NCBI RefSeq assembly: GCF_002272745.1
Contig: NZ_NPBD01000015.1
Location: forward strand, 62,001 to 126,000
Reading direction: 5' to 3'
Length of the DNA stretch: 64,000 bases
Origin: Terribacillus saccharophilus
Lineage (GTDB): Bacteria; Bacillota; Bacilli; Bacillales; Amphibacillaceae
In this document: in pieces, positions 44,645 to 52,507 of the stretch
Position numbering within the stretch: position 1 is the first letter of the stretch
How the letters are laid out: each line of letters begins with the position of its first letter
Program-made: the position numbers and the translations under genes
Notes under the pieces: model-generated
Database searches by the model: none
Told to the model about the DNA's origin: nothing
The model's input: only the letters and a program-made list of their open reading frames with translations

Positions 44645-45563
44645 TGACATTCTCTCCAATCACGTGTAGGAATTTATCTTCCAGTGTTTTCCGTTCCACA
44701 GCAAAACCATATAGCTCGATATTGGCGACAGCCAGCGCTTTAATGATAGATGGGATTTCTTCCCGTGTTATCGGGAATGTGAGTTTCTCGCTGCTCGCCA
44801 TTGCTATAATCCCGAATTCTTCCTGTAAAAGACGCTGTGCTTTTTCGTGATATGCCGCAGGACAATCGATTTGCACGACTTCTGCTGGTGTGTCTTCTTC
44901 GGTATTTTGAATTTGCTGGATGGAAATAAGCTCCCCATTCTTCAAAATACCGATCCGGTCACACATCAGCTCCATTTCCGAAAGCAAATGACTGGAGACT
45001 ATGACTGCCACATTCTCTTGTTCTGCTAACCTGCGGATATACTGACGGATTTCTCGGATACCTGACGGGTCCAATCCATTTGTAGGCTCATCCAATATTA
45101 AGATAGAAGGATTATGTAATAATGCCTGTGCAATACCTAACCGCTGCCGCATACCTAAGGAATACCGCTTCACTTTCTGATGGATGCGTTTCTCCAACCC
45201 TACGAGCTTAACCACTTCATCAATGCGTTCCTTTGATATCCCGGGAATCATCCTTGAAAATACAAGCAGATTCTTGTACCCGGACATGAACCCATATAAT
45301 TCCGGATTCTCGACAATTGCTCCAACATGTCGGATTGCCTCTTTATAGTCCGTCTTGATGCTTTTTCCTTGTATCCGCACGTCGCCTTCTGAAATACGAA
45401 TCAAGCCTACCATCATTCGGATTGTCGTTGTCTTACCCGCTCCGTTTGGTCCGAGGAATCCGAATACCTCACCCGGCTGAATGTCGAAGTCCAAACCCTT
45501 CACAATCAGTTTCGAGCCGATCTGCTTCTTCAAACCAATCAGCTGCATAGCCGGTTCTGTCAT
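44637..45563 (-). CDS. ABC transporter ATP-binding protein (BcrA-like)
   Basis: 308 residues. Walker A GFLGPNGAGKTTTIRMM, signature YSLGMRQRLGIAQALL, Walker B ILILDEPTNGLDPSG, and SSHLLSEMELMCDR switch. ATG 45563 chosen for AAAGGGTG ahead; two earlier starts (to 45602) are possible. Drives the permease; likely an antimicrobial peptide or lipid exporter. Confidence 0.87.
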   Translation of the reverse strand: MTEPAMQLIGLKKQIGSKLIVKGLDFDIQPGEVFGFLGPNGAGKTTTIRMMVGLIRISEGDVRIQGKSIKTDYKEAIRHVGAIVENPELYGFMSGYKNLLVFSRMIPGISKERIDEVVKLVGLEKRIHQKVKRYSLGMRQRLGIAQALLHNPSILILDEPTNGLDPSGIREIRQYIRRLAEQENVAVIVSSHLLSEMELMCDRIGILKNGELISIQQIQNTEEDTPAEVVQIDCPAAYHEKAQRLLQEEFGIIAMASSEKLTFPITREEIPSIIKALAVANIELYGFAVERKTLEDKFLHVIGENVIE

Positions 45564-45645
45564 CTCGTTCACCCTTTCCTGAAACATTATTGTCACTTCC
45601 ATAATATGTACGGAGCACCTTGTCAGATTGTTTCATTTTTATATA

Positions 45646-45683
45646 GAAAAAGCACCACGAATCAAATGATTCGTGGTGCTCTC
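45646..45683. terminator. Terminator of the surface-protein gene
   Basis: Perfect 13-bp stem AGCACCACGAATC/GATTCGTGGTGCT (45651-45663 with 45668-45680), A run before and U-rich after on the minus strand. Confidence 0.8.
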
Positions 45684-45687
45684 GTTA

Positions 45688-47052
45688 TTAATTACTATGT
45701 CTCTTCCGTCTGTTCCATGCGTATAATGCTGCTCCAGCAGCCATCAATACTGCACCGGCTGTGAGAATATTACCAACAGGAGATGCTGTATCCGGAAGAC
45801 GTTTGCCTTCTTCTTTTACTGTCTCTGTTGCAGTCTTAGTTGGTGTTACTTTTTCTTTTAATACAGGTGCTTCGTGCTTCTGTTCTGATTCAGTAGGTTT
45901 TTCCTGTACAGGTGCTTCTACTGGAGGCGCACTTGTAAGCAAATCAGATCCAAACAATTCACCAGTGATAGTAAAGTTCAATAAATGATTACCTTGCAAG
46001 TCAAACAGTTCAACAAGTAGAATACGGTTCTCAATATCCGTAATCTTTAATAGTTCTTCAAACGTTACAGGTGTTTTCGTATTGCCATCTACCAAATAGA
46101 ATTCAGCTTTCATTTGGAAAATATTCATTAAATCATTCCAAATGGAGATGAGTTCTTTTCCTTGCTCTTCTGTTAATTCAGTGGAGGTTTCAAAGTCTCC
46201 CAATGCTTCTGCGCGAAGTGCAATATCTTCCAGACCAGAAATGAATGCTTCTGGATCGTTCGATACTACGCTTTCCAAATGATCATAAGCTCGGAAAAAC
46301 TCGTCCTGGCTCACGCCGATTAGATCAAGGAATGGACTCATCATTTCCCAATAATCTTCGCGAGAAAACTCATAATAACCCGATGCCTCATAAACAAACT
46401 CTGAAAGCTCTTCATAGCTTGCGAAATCTTCCAGCTTTACTCCATTATCCGCAAGCAGCTGGTCAAACTCCTCCTGGTTCAATTCCACTTCCTGCAGTAG
46501 GAAATGTAATGATACGCCATTTATATCGTTGTAAATCACTTCATATAATTCTTCCATAGTTACATAGCTGTAAAGATCGAATCCATTTGCAGCGAACAAA
46601 TCAGCCAATTCTTTTTCTGTCAGACCGACTTCCATTGCTAGTTCCTGAAGATTTTCAGAAGTAACAGGATAATCCATTACCCAGGACAAATCCGTATAAA
46701 GTAAAATATCCTCTGCAGTATATCCTTTATCTGCCAAACCCATTTCTTTCAAACTTGCATTAATATCGTCAACAGTAAGACCCGTCTCATCCAAGAAAGC
46801 CTGTAGATTCTTTTTTGTTACTGGCTCTCCTAGCCACTCACGCAATTCATCTACAGAACCTACTTCCATTTCCTCAATTGTTCCCCATTCAAAATCTACG
46901 AGATAACGGTTCAAACCTTCTACATCTGTACCTAGCTCAGCAGCATAGGCTTCAAGGTCTTTTTGTTTAATAGCAGCAGACGCAGTCTGTGGTGCTACTA
47001 CTTGCAGGCAAAGCAAAACCATGATTATTCCAACCAATAGCTTCTTTGTCAC
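45688..47052 (-). CDS. Processed acidic surface protein with LPXTA sorting signal
   Basis: 454 residues. Signal peptide (1-26), then at least four ~65-residue acidic repeats with the pattern V-T-x-E-N-L-Q-x-L, GLT-x-(E/D)-x-L and Y-x-(T/S)-x-E-E-L-(Y/S)-E (for example at about 75-130 and 135-185). A Pro/Glu/Lys-rich spacer leads to LPDTA, a hydrophobic helix and RRKRHSN tail, a sortase signal of the LPXTA type. Matches the family described as processed acidic surface protein, which goes with a dedicated class D sortase; none is in this window. Confidence 0.85.
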   Translation of the reverse strand: MTKKLLVGIIMVLLCLQVVAPQTASAAIKQKDLEAYAAELGTDVEGLNRYLVDFEWGTIEEMEVGSVDELREWLGEPVTKKNLQAFLDETGLTVDDINASLKEMGLADKGYTAEDILLYTDLSWVMDYPVTSENLQELAMEVGLTEKELADLFAANGFDLYSYVTMEELYEVIYNDINGVSLHFLLQEVELNQEEFDQLLADNGVKLEDFASYEELSEFVYEASGYYEFSREDYWEMMSPFLDLIGVSQDEFFRAYDHLESVVSNDPEAFISGLEDIALRAEALGDFETSTELTEEQGKELISIWNDLMNIFQMKAEFYLVDGNTKTPVTFEELLKITDIENRILLVELFDLQGNHLLNFTITGELFGSDLLTSAPPVEAPVQEKPTESEQKHEAPVLKEKVTPTKTATETVKEEGKRLPDTASPVGNILTAGAVLMAAGAALYAWNRRKRHSN

Positions 47053-47164
47053 GTATGTATCCTCCTGGAAATATATTTATTTAATTCCAGATTATTATAA
47101 TTGGAGCGAAAAGGCTTGGCTACATAAATATTTACAAAAATTAAACTTTTTTACTTGACATAGA

Positions 47165-47190
47165 AAAACCCCTTAATTAAAGGGGGTTAA
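47165..47190 (-). terminator. Terminator after GNAT gene
   Basis: AACCCCTT and AAGGGGGTT with a four-base AATT loop; A run on the plus strand gives U run on the minus transcript. Confidence 0.7.
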
Positions 47191-47206
47191 TTCGACATTT
47201 CTCTAC

Positions 47207-47668
47207 TTATTTCAATGATATTCCCATCCGTTTTGAGCGTGTCTTCATGCCCATCTTGACATAGAAATCTTCTGCACGATTATTGAAATTCCACACATTC
47301 AGTTCTATTTCCGTTGCTCCTATCTTTTTTCCATGGCGCTTGATTTTTTCGAATAGGTGGCCGCCGATCCCTTTGCCGCGCATATCGGAACGGACACAGA
47401 ACTCTTCAATGAAAATGTGTGCATTGTGCGAGATTGTCTCATTCGTTATCCGTATCGTGGCAAACGCCATAACTTCCTTTGTTTTTTCCACTAAAAACAC
47501 TTTTTTATTATCCAAGTATATATTGCTTTCAAACACGTGCTGGTCAAGTGGTTCTGCCTTCTTGGCAAAATGCTCCGGCTGATTTGTGTAATGCGTATTA
47601 TATAATTCCTTGTACAGAACAGCGACTTGGTCATAATCCGAGACCTTTGCTTCGCGTATCTTGAACAT
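47207..47668 (-). CDS. GNAT family N-acetyltransferase
   Basis: 153 residues. Acetyl-CoA motif SDMRGKGIGGHLFEKIKRHGKK and a C-terminal NFNNRAEDFYVKMGM segment. ATG 47668 has GAGGTG six bases ahead; the open frame to 47713 lacks one. Substrate unknown. Confidence 0.82.
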   Translation of the reverse strand: MFKIREAKVSDYDQVAVLYKELYNTHYTNQPEHFAKKAEPLDQHVFESNIYLDNKKVFLVEKTKEVMAFATIRITNETISHNAHIFIEEFCVRSDMRGKGIGGHLFEKIKRHGKKIGATEIELNVWNFNNRAEDFYVKMGMKTRSKRMGISLK

Positions 47669-47817
47669 CGGTTTCACCTCTGCAGCTTGTAGTCTTGTTA
47701 ACCAGTTTATCATGTTCGTCCCCCTCCGTCATAAAACTGTCCAAATAAACCGCTGTTAGCAGAGAAAACGCTTCTCCTAGCCATTTCTCCAAACAAAACG
47801 GAAATCCCTGCGCAGCT

Positions 47818-47846
47818 TTGACAAGTTTCTAATTCTATAGGAAAAT
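47818..47846 (+). promoter_or_regulatory. Candidate promoter of the leader-yidC operon
   Basis: TTGACA (47818-47823) and GAAAAT (47841-47846) with a 17-bp spacer, 28 bases before the leader ORF start. Confidence 0.55.
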
Positions 47847-47873
47847 AGAAGGAACGAAAGGAGGTGTATACAG

Positions 47874-48251
47874 ATGCTGTATGCTTTTTGGAATATGTTT
47901 GCCGATGATTTTACTTCGATGGCCTTTTATATTGGTTTGACGATGACTTTTATCCTGGCGCATAGAACAACAACGAAAGTTACGAGTCGTTTTCGTGCTA
48001 GTGATGCGATGCAATGGCAGCATGTTTGTACATTAGACAGCTGGCAATCGCATTCTCCTACTAATGTTTCTTACAGCAAGCCGATCGTTCATTGGCTCGC
48101 TCGCACTACCATGCGGAAGGACGGTCCGGATGATGATGGCGAAGCAGCTTCTTGTTTGTATCCAGATAACCAATCGATACAACAAGGAGGAAAAACAAAT
48201 TGCAACGCACATCTGTATCCACATTCTTTAAAAAGTACGGTATTATTTTAA
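47874..48251 (+). CDS. MifM-like translation-arrest leader peptide upstream of yidC2
   Basis: 125 residues. ATG 47874 follows AAAGGAGGTG, a very strong site. One hydrophobic segment (about 16-30), then a polar region and, at 71-90, IVHWLARTTMRKDGPDDDGE. The Bacillus subtilis MifM arrest region, as I know it, has W73-I74, M80, a Pro and an acidic run at about 86-89 in a 95-residue protein; here W74, L75, M80, P85 and D86-D88/E90 fall at nearly the same positions. The ORF overlaps the yidC start by 52 bases. Predicted to stall when not pulled by membrane insertion. Sequence outside the TM and arrest region looks unconstrained. Confidence 0.7.
   Translation: MLYAFWNMFADDFTSMAFYIGLTMTFILAHRTTTKVTSRFRASDAMQWQHVCTLDSWQSHSPTNVSYSKPIVHWLARTTMRKDGPDDDGEAASCLYPDNQSIQQGGKTNCNAHLYPHSLKSTVLF
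48148..48189 (+). promoter_or_regulatory. Hairpin sequestering the yidC2 Shine-Dalgarno
   Basis: CTTCTTGTTTGTATC (48148-48162) pairs with GATACAACAAGGAG (48176-48189) over 14 bp with a single bulged T and one G-U, burying most of AAGGAGG. A ribosome stalled at codons 86-90 of the leader (48129-48143) would cover the 5' base of the stem and open it, allowing yidC2 translation. Confidence 0.72.
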
Positions 48252-48982
48252 GCTCCATTACTCTGATAGTCTTGCTTGCCGGCTGCCAAAGCAGCAGCGG
48301 GGGTGCTTCTAGTGAAGGATGGTTCAATCATTACTTCATCAGTCCATTCTCTTACTTGATCAAATGGATTGCTGGTAACTTCAATGATGATTACGGGATC
48401 AGTGTTATCTTAATCACGTTAGCAGTACGTCTAATATTGATGCCTTTCATGCTGATGCAGCTCAAGAAGAGTTATGAGACGCAGGAGAAAATGAAGCTAT
48501 TCAAGCCAGAGCTTGATGCTTTACAGGCAAAATATAAAAACAAAACCGATGTTGAGTCCAAACAGAAACAGCAGCAGGAAATGATGGAACTTTATCGAAA
48601 ACACGGAATGAATCCATTTTCCGCGATGGGCTGTCTGCCGCTGTTGATTCAGATGCCTTTCTTAATCGGCTTCTATTCAGCTATACGAAATACACCTGAA
48701 ATCGCGACGCATGATTTTCTCTGGTTTAATCTTGGAACACCGGATATCGCCCTCATGGTTGTTGCGATGGCAGTCTATTGGCTGCAATATCGTGTGTCCC
48801 AAATCGGCGTAGATCCAGCTAGAAGACAGCAAGCCCGCATGATCGGTATCATTTCTCCGCTCATGATCGGCTTTATTTCCTTCAGTTCACCAGCTGTATT
48901 ACCACTGTACTGGGCGGTCGGCGGTTTGTTCGTAATTTGCCAAACATTGCTGGCAAAGTTTTTATTCCAGCGGAAAAAATGA
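48200..48982 (+). CDS. yidC2: Membrane protein insertase YidC, second paralogue (YqjG/MisCB type)
   Basis: 260 residues. Lipoprotein signal ending LLAGC, an extracellular start, then YidC core: SVILITLAVRLILMPFMLMQ, a positively charged coiled region KLFKPELDALQAKYKN, GCLPLLIQMPFLIGFYSAI and a final GGLFVICQTLLAKF. TTG 48200 lies nine bases after AAGGAGG. Inserts and folds membrane proteins. The arrangement behind a MifM-like leader identifies it as the inducible paralogue; the main SpoIIIJ should be elsewhere. Confidence 0.9.
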   Translation: MQRTSVSTFFKKYGIILSSITLIVLLAGCQSSSGGASSEGWFNHYFISPFSYLIKWIAGNFNDDYGISVILITLAVRLILMPFMLMQLKKSYETQEKMKLFKPELDALQAKYKNKTDVESKQKQQQEMMELYRKHGMNPFSAMGCLPLLIQMPFLIGFYSAIRNTPEIATHDFLWFNLGTPDIALMVVAMAVYWLQYRVSQIGVDPARRQQARMIGIISPLMIGFISFSSPAVLPLYWAVGGLFVICQTLLAKFLFQRKK

Positions 48983-48987
48983 GCATA

Positions 48988-49023
48988 GAAAAACCACTTC
49001 CTACATCGGGAAGTGGTTTTTTA
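48988..49023. terminator. Bidirectional terminator
   Basis: AAAACCACTTCC (48990-49001) pairs with GGAAGTGGTTTT (49009-49020). Shared by yidC2 and convergent ohr. Confidence 0.87.
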
Positions 49024-49027
49024 GTTA

Positions 49028-49444
49028 TTATTCTACAACGTTCACTTTCAAGTCTACATCGATGTTGCCGCGAGTTGCTTTGGAGTAAGGGCAGAACTGA
49101 TGTGTTTTCTCTAATAGATCTTCCGCTTCTTCCTGGGAAACACCTTTTACATCTACAGTGATAGCAGCTGCGATTTTGAATCCATCGCCATCTTTTACTA
49201 GGCTGACATCAACAGAAGTTTCTGTCTCAACGCGTTTGCGCTCAGCTCTTGCTACGTGGTTGAAAGCACCATCGAAGCAAGCGGAATAACCTGCTGCGAA
49301 TAGTTGTTCCGGGTTGGAACCTACGCTATCTTTTTTGCTGCCCGGTTGGACAAGATCAAGATCGATCAAACCATCATCAGATTTTACATGGCCTTCACGT
49401 CCGCCAGTTGCTTTAGCGTGAGATGTGAATAATACGTCACTCAT
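49028..49444 (-). CDS. ohr: Organic hydroperoxide resistance protein Ohr
   Basis: 138 residues, OsmC fold. The two catalytic cysteines are in GYSACFDGAF and HQFCPYSKATRGN, and the start LFTSHAKATGGREGHV is typical. Thiol peroxidase for organic hydroperoxides. No ohrR is adjacent and no clear OhrR box was found in the 5' region. Confidence 0.93.
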   Translation of the reverse strand: MSDVLFTSHAKATGGREGHVKSDDGLIDLDLVQPGSKKDSVGSNPEQLFAAGYSACFDGAFNHVARAERKRVETETSVDVSLVKDGDGFKIAAAITVDVKGVSQEEAEDLLEKTHQFCPYSKATRGNIDVDLKVNVVE

Positions 49445-49543
49445 GTTAATTCACTCCTATTTCGTTTGTTAGTTTGAAAAAGCTGCATACAGTATTACTA
49501 ATTCCTTTTTACCGTTATTTTAAACATAAAGCAAACGAATTGC

Positions 49544-50488
49544 TTAGGCTGTAACGTCTCGTTTCATGAAACTGAACCAGGTGATAACCGTAATTATGAC
49601 AAAATAAATTGCCATTACCACAATAGAAAAGCCCAGTGTCATGCCATCCACAGCCGGAACATTACCCGGGTTATATACTGTAAGATCTACATTATTGAAT
49701 AAGATATACTTCGACCAATCATATCTGGAAAGTATGAAACTGATGGTCGGGAAGAACATTGAAATGAAGATGGAAAATCCAATTGCCAAGGCTGTGTTAC
49801 GGAATATGGTAGATAGAGCAAAAGCAATTGTCGCATAAATTAATGTTTGGACAAAGTTCAGCCCGTAATCTCTCATAGTTGAAGCTAGTAAATTATTGGT
49901 TACAGTTTCTCCATTGTCAAAAATTACGCTTTTCGCATCGAATCCATTGAATCCGAAGAAGATACCTCCGACAATAAAGGAAAATCCAATAAAGAATATA
50001 AAGAAGATAACTGTCGTGATGAACATACTTACATACTTGGAAGTTAACACACTGAAACGGGAAGGTGTTTTAGTAAGTAATAGTTTGATTGTCCCTGTGC
50101 CGAATTCAGTAGAAACAAGGCCACCTGCAATGATAGCGATGAAAAGGATTAGAAACGGTGCACAGTAGTACATAACGCTTTCCATATAAGAAGCAAGTGA
50201 ATCACTTTGAACTGGTGCAATATCTTGATCCAGCTGGTATTGCATTGTAGTTAAGTCCTGTTGGACAGCTGCGGCTTCCACATCACCATTCTCCACTTGC
50301 TTCTGTAAATCTTGCATTTGCTGTTCTGTATCTGCGCGCCAGTCTCCACTGCTGTCTTCAGCATAATATGCTGTGAATGCAGCGATTGTAATCAGTAAGG
50401 CTGCCGCAATCCCAAACATAATCCACGTCGACAGACGACGGAATGTTTTCATATGTTCATTACGTATCAAACCAATGAATTTAGACAA
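49544..50488 (-). CDS. ABC-2 type permease (BcrB-like), GntR locus
   Basis: 314 residues, six helices. FIGLIRNEHMKTFRRLSTW start, extracytoplasmic Gln-rich loop (~40-85), GGLVSTEFGTGTIKLLLTK motif. TTG start behind GGAGGGAAGG, overlapping the ATPase stop by 8 bases. Last gene of the GntR-controlled exporter operon. Confidence 0.85.
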   Translation of the reverse strand: MSKFIGLIRNEHMKTFRRLSTWIMFGIAAALLITIAAFTAYYAEDSSGDWRADTEQQMQDLQKQVENGDVEAAAVQQDLTTMQYQLDQDIAPVQSDSLASYMESVMYYCAPFLILFIAIIAGGLVSTEFGTGTIKLLLTKTPSRFSVLTSKYVSMFITTVIFFIFFIGFSFIVGGIFFGFNGFDAKSVIFDNGETVTNNLLASTMRDYGLNFVQTLIYATIAFALSTIFRNTALAIGFSIFISMFFPTISFILSRYDWSKYILFNNVDLTVYNPGNVPAVDGMTLGFSIVVMAIYFVIITVITWFSFMKRDVTA

Positions 50489-51401
50489 TTTCCTTCCCTC
50501 CAGTCAATTCCAAGAATGTATCTTCTAGTGTTTTCGTTTCTGCCTGGATTCCATAGATGCTGATTGCTTCCTTGGCTAACTTGGCAGCTGCTGCTGGTAT
50601 TTCGTCACGTGTCAGCTCAATGATGATTTGTTTATCCTTGATCTCTGGTTTCTTGCTGCCCATATCTCGGAGTACAATTGCCGCTTGTTCCAATGGTTCA
50701 ACCTGGAAGCTGACCATTTGTGTCTGTTCACTCGACATCTCATGGACTTGCTGCACACCAAGCATCTTACCTTGCTGAAGAACTCCGATTCGGTCACACA
50801 TCAATTCCATCTCGCTCAGCAAATGGCTAGATACGATAACGGCAAGGCCCTCTTTTTCTGCAAGGTTTCGAATATAGTGACGCATCTCTCTAATACCAGC
50901 TGGATCCAAGCCATTAGTCGGCTCATCCAGAATTAGTACATCTGGACGATGCAGCAACGCTTGCGCGATTCCAAGACGCTGTCTCATTCCAAGGGAATAT
51001 GTTTTAACCTTATCGTTGATCCGATTCTTCAAGCCGACTAGCTCGATAACTTCATTAATTCTCTCCTTATCTACGCCATCACTCATTCTCGCAAAATGCA
51101 CAAGATTCAGATATCCGGAAAGATACTTATACATCTCCGGATTCTCGACAATAGCACCGATGTGTTTCATAGCCGCACCATGAGACGTTTTGATACTATT
51201 GCCTTTGATTAGAATATCTCCATCCGTTATGCCCATCAGTCCGACAATCATTCGGATTGTTGTTGTTTTACCGGCGCCGTTCGGCCCTAAAAAGCCGAAC
51301 ACCTCACCGGGATAGATGGAAAAATTGACACGGTCAATGATTTTTCGTCCGCGTATCACTTTGGTAACCTGCTTGATTTCAACTGCTGGCTGTTTTTGCA
51401 T
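50481..51401 (-). CDS. ABC transporter ATP-binding protein (BcrA-like), GntR locus
   Basis: 306 residues. Walker A GFLGPNGAGKTTTIRM, signature YSLGMRQRLGIAQALL, Walker B VLILDEPTNGLDPAG. Very close in motif sequence to the ATPase at 44637-45563, so a duplication within the window is likely. ATG 51401 follows AAAGGAG by eight bases. Confidence 0.87.
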   Translation of the reverse strand: MQKQPAVEIKQVTKVIRGRKIIDRVNFSIYPGEVFGFLGPNGAGKTTTIRMIVGLMGITDGDILIKGNSIKTSHGAAMKHIGAIVENPEMYKYLSGYLNLVHFARMSDGVDKERINEVIELVGLKNRINDKVKTYSLGMRQRLGIAQALLHRPDVLILDEPTNGLDPAGIREMRHYIRNLAEKEGLAVIVSSHLLSEMELMCDRIGVLQQGKMLGVQQVHEMSSEQTQMVSFQVEPLEQAAIVLRDMGSKKPEIKDKQIIIELTRDEIPAAAAKLAKEAISIYGIQAETKTLEDTFLELTGGKEIV

Positions 51402-51444
51402 ACTTTTTCGCTCCTTTGCTTGTAATAAGAGTTGCAATGCTTCC

Positions 51445-52134
51445 TTACTCATAAATCGAGCTCATCCATTCCAATATGCCCTTCTGCTCATCGTAGCGCA
51501 GTTCTTCTACATTCCTGTGATCCACTAGCTCACCATCTTTGATAGCAATTACTTCATCAAGGATCATTTCAACTTCCATGATTTGATGCGTGGAAAGGAG
51601 AACCAACTGCCTTTCCGTGTCTACAAAGGTGATTAGACCTTTTACAATGGAGTCCCGCACAAGTGGATCCAACCCGGAAAGCGGCTCATCCATCAACAGG
51701 ACAGGCACTTCCCTGGACAGAGTTAGGATGATTTTCAACCTGCCGCGATTCCCTTTCGACAGATGCTTCACTTTTGTATTGGCATCCAAGTTCATATAAG
51801 CACGTATTTCTTCTGCCTTCTCTTTATTGAAGTCAGGAAATTGCGTTGCAAAGAAATCAATTGTCTGCTGGACAGAATAGAAGGAGTAATACTCATCCAA
51901 CTCGGATAGATAACTGACTTTCGATGCTATCCGGCGCGTCACTTTCTCCCCATCCAGTTCTACAGACCCTTTAGATGGATTAATCAGCCCTGCGATGAGC
52001 TTCATCATCGTTGATTTACCCGCTCCGTTTAGTCCGACTAGACCGATGATTTTGCCTTTATCAAGCTTTAGATCTACGTCCCTCAATGCTGTTTTCGTCA
52101 TATATCGTTTTGTCACATTCTTGAATTCAATCAT
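51445..52134 (-). CDS. ABC transporter ATP-binding protein (YtrB-like)
   Basis: 229 residues. Walker A GLVGLNGAGKSTMMKLI, signature LSKGNRGRLKIILTLS, Walker B VLLMDEPLSGLDP. ATG 52134 preceded by GGAGGAG; overlaps the GntR stop by 8 bases. Typical of GntR-linked YtrB ATPases that act with a permease on the same operon. Confidence 0.85.
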   Translation of the reverse strand: MIEFKNVTKRYMTKTALRDVDLKLDKGKIIGLVGLNGAGKSTMMKLIAGLINPSKGSVELDGEKVTRRIASKVSYLSELDEYYSFYSVQQTIDFFATQFPDFNKEKAEEIRAYMNLDANTKVKHLSKGNRGRLKIILTLSREVPVLLMDEPLSGLDPLVRDSIVKGLITFVDTERQLVLLSTHQIMEVEMILDEVIAIKDGELVDHRNVEELRYDEQKGILEWMSSIYE

Positions 52135-52504
52135 GACGCGCTCCTCCTTCCAAATAAGTCTGAAGCCCTTCTTTGATTTCTTCATTTTGATAACCCATAT
52201 CGTGCATGACTTGGATAAAATTCTGTATTTGTTCTTGTTTCAGCTTCTCACGTATAGAAAGGAGAATATCCTCATTTTCCGTAACGAATGTTCCTTGTCC
52301 TCTGCGTGATTCCACGATTCCCGATGCCTCCAGTTCGCGGTACGTCCGCTGTACCGTATTCGGATTTACTTTCGATGAGACTGCCGTTTCCCGAACGGAA
52401 GGCAGCTTGTCGCCAGGCTTCAATTCGCCGCTGACAATTTGTCTATTCAGCCGATCTGCCAGCTGCAGATATATCGGCTGCGATGATTGAAATGTATCGG
52501 TCAT
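52127..52504 (-). CDS. GntR-family regulator (YtrA type)
   Basis: 125 residues. wHTH at 10-75: PIYLQLADRLNRQIVSGELKPGDKLPSVRE with KVNPNTVQRTYRELEASGIVESRRGQGTFV. Short C-terminal dimerisation helices instead of an effector domain, as in YtrA, which senses cell-wall antibiotics by an unclear route. Middle gene of the exporter operon. Confidence 0.9.
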   Translation of the reverse strand: MTDTFQSSQPIYLQLADRLNRQIVSGELKPGDKLPSVRETAVSSKVNPNTVQRTYRELEASGIVESRRGQGTFVTENEDILLSIREKLKQEQIQNFIQVMHDMGYQNEEIKEGLQTYLEGGARHD

Positions 52505-52507
52505 GCT

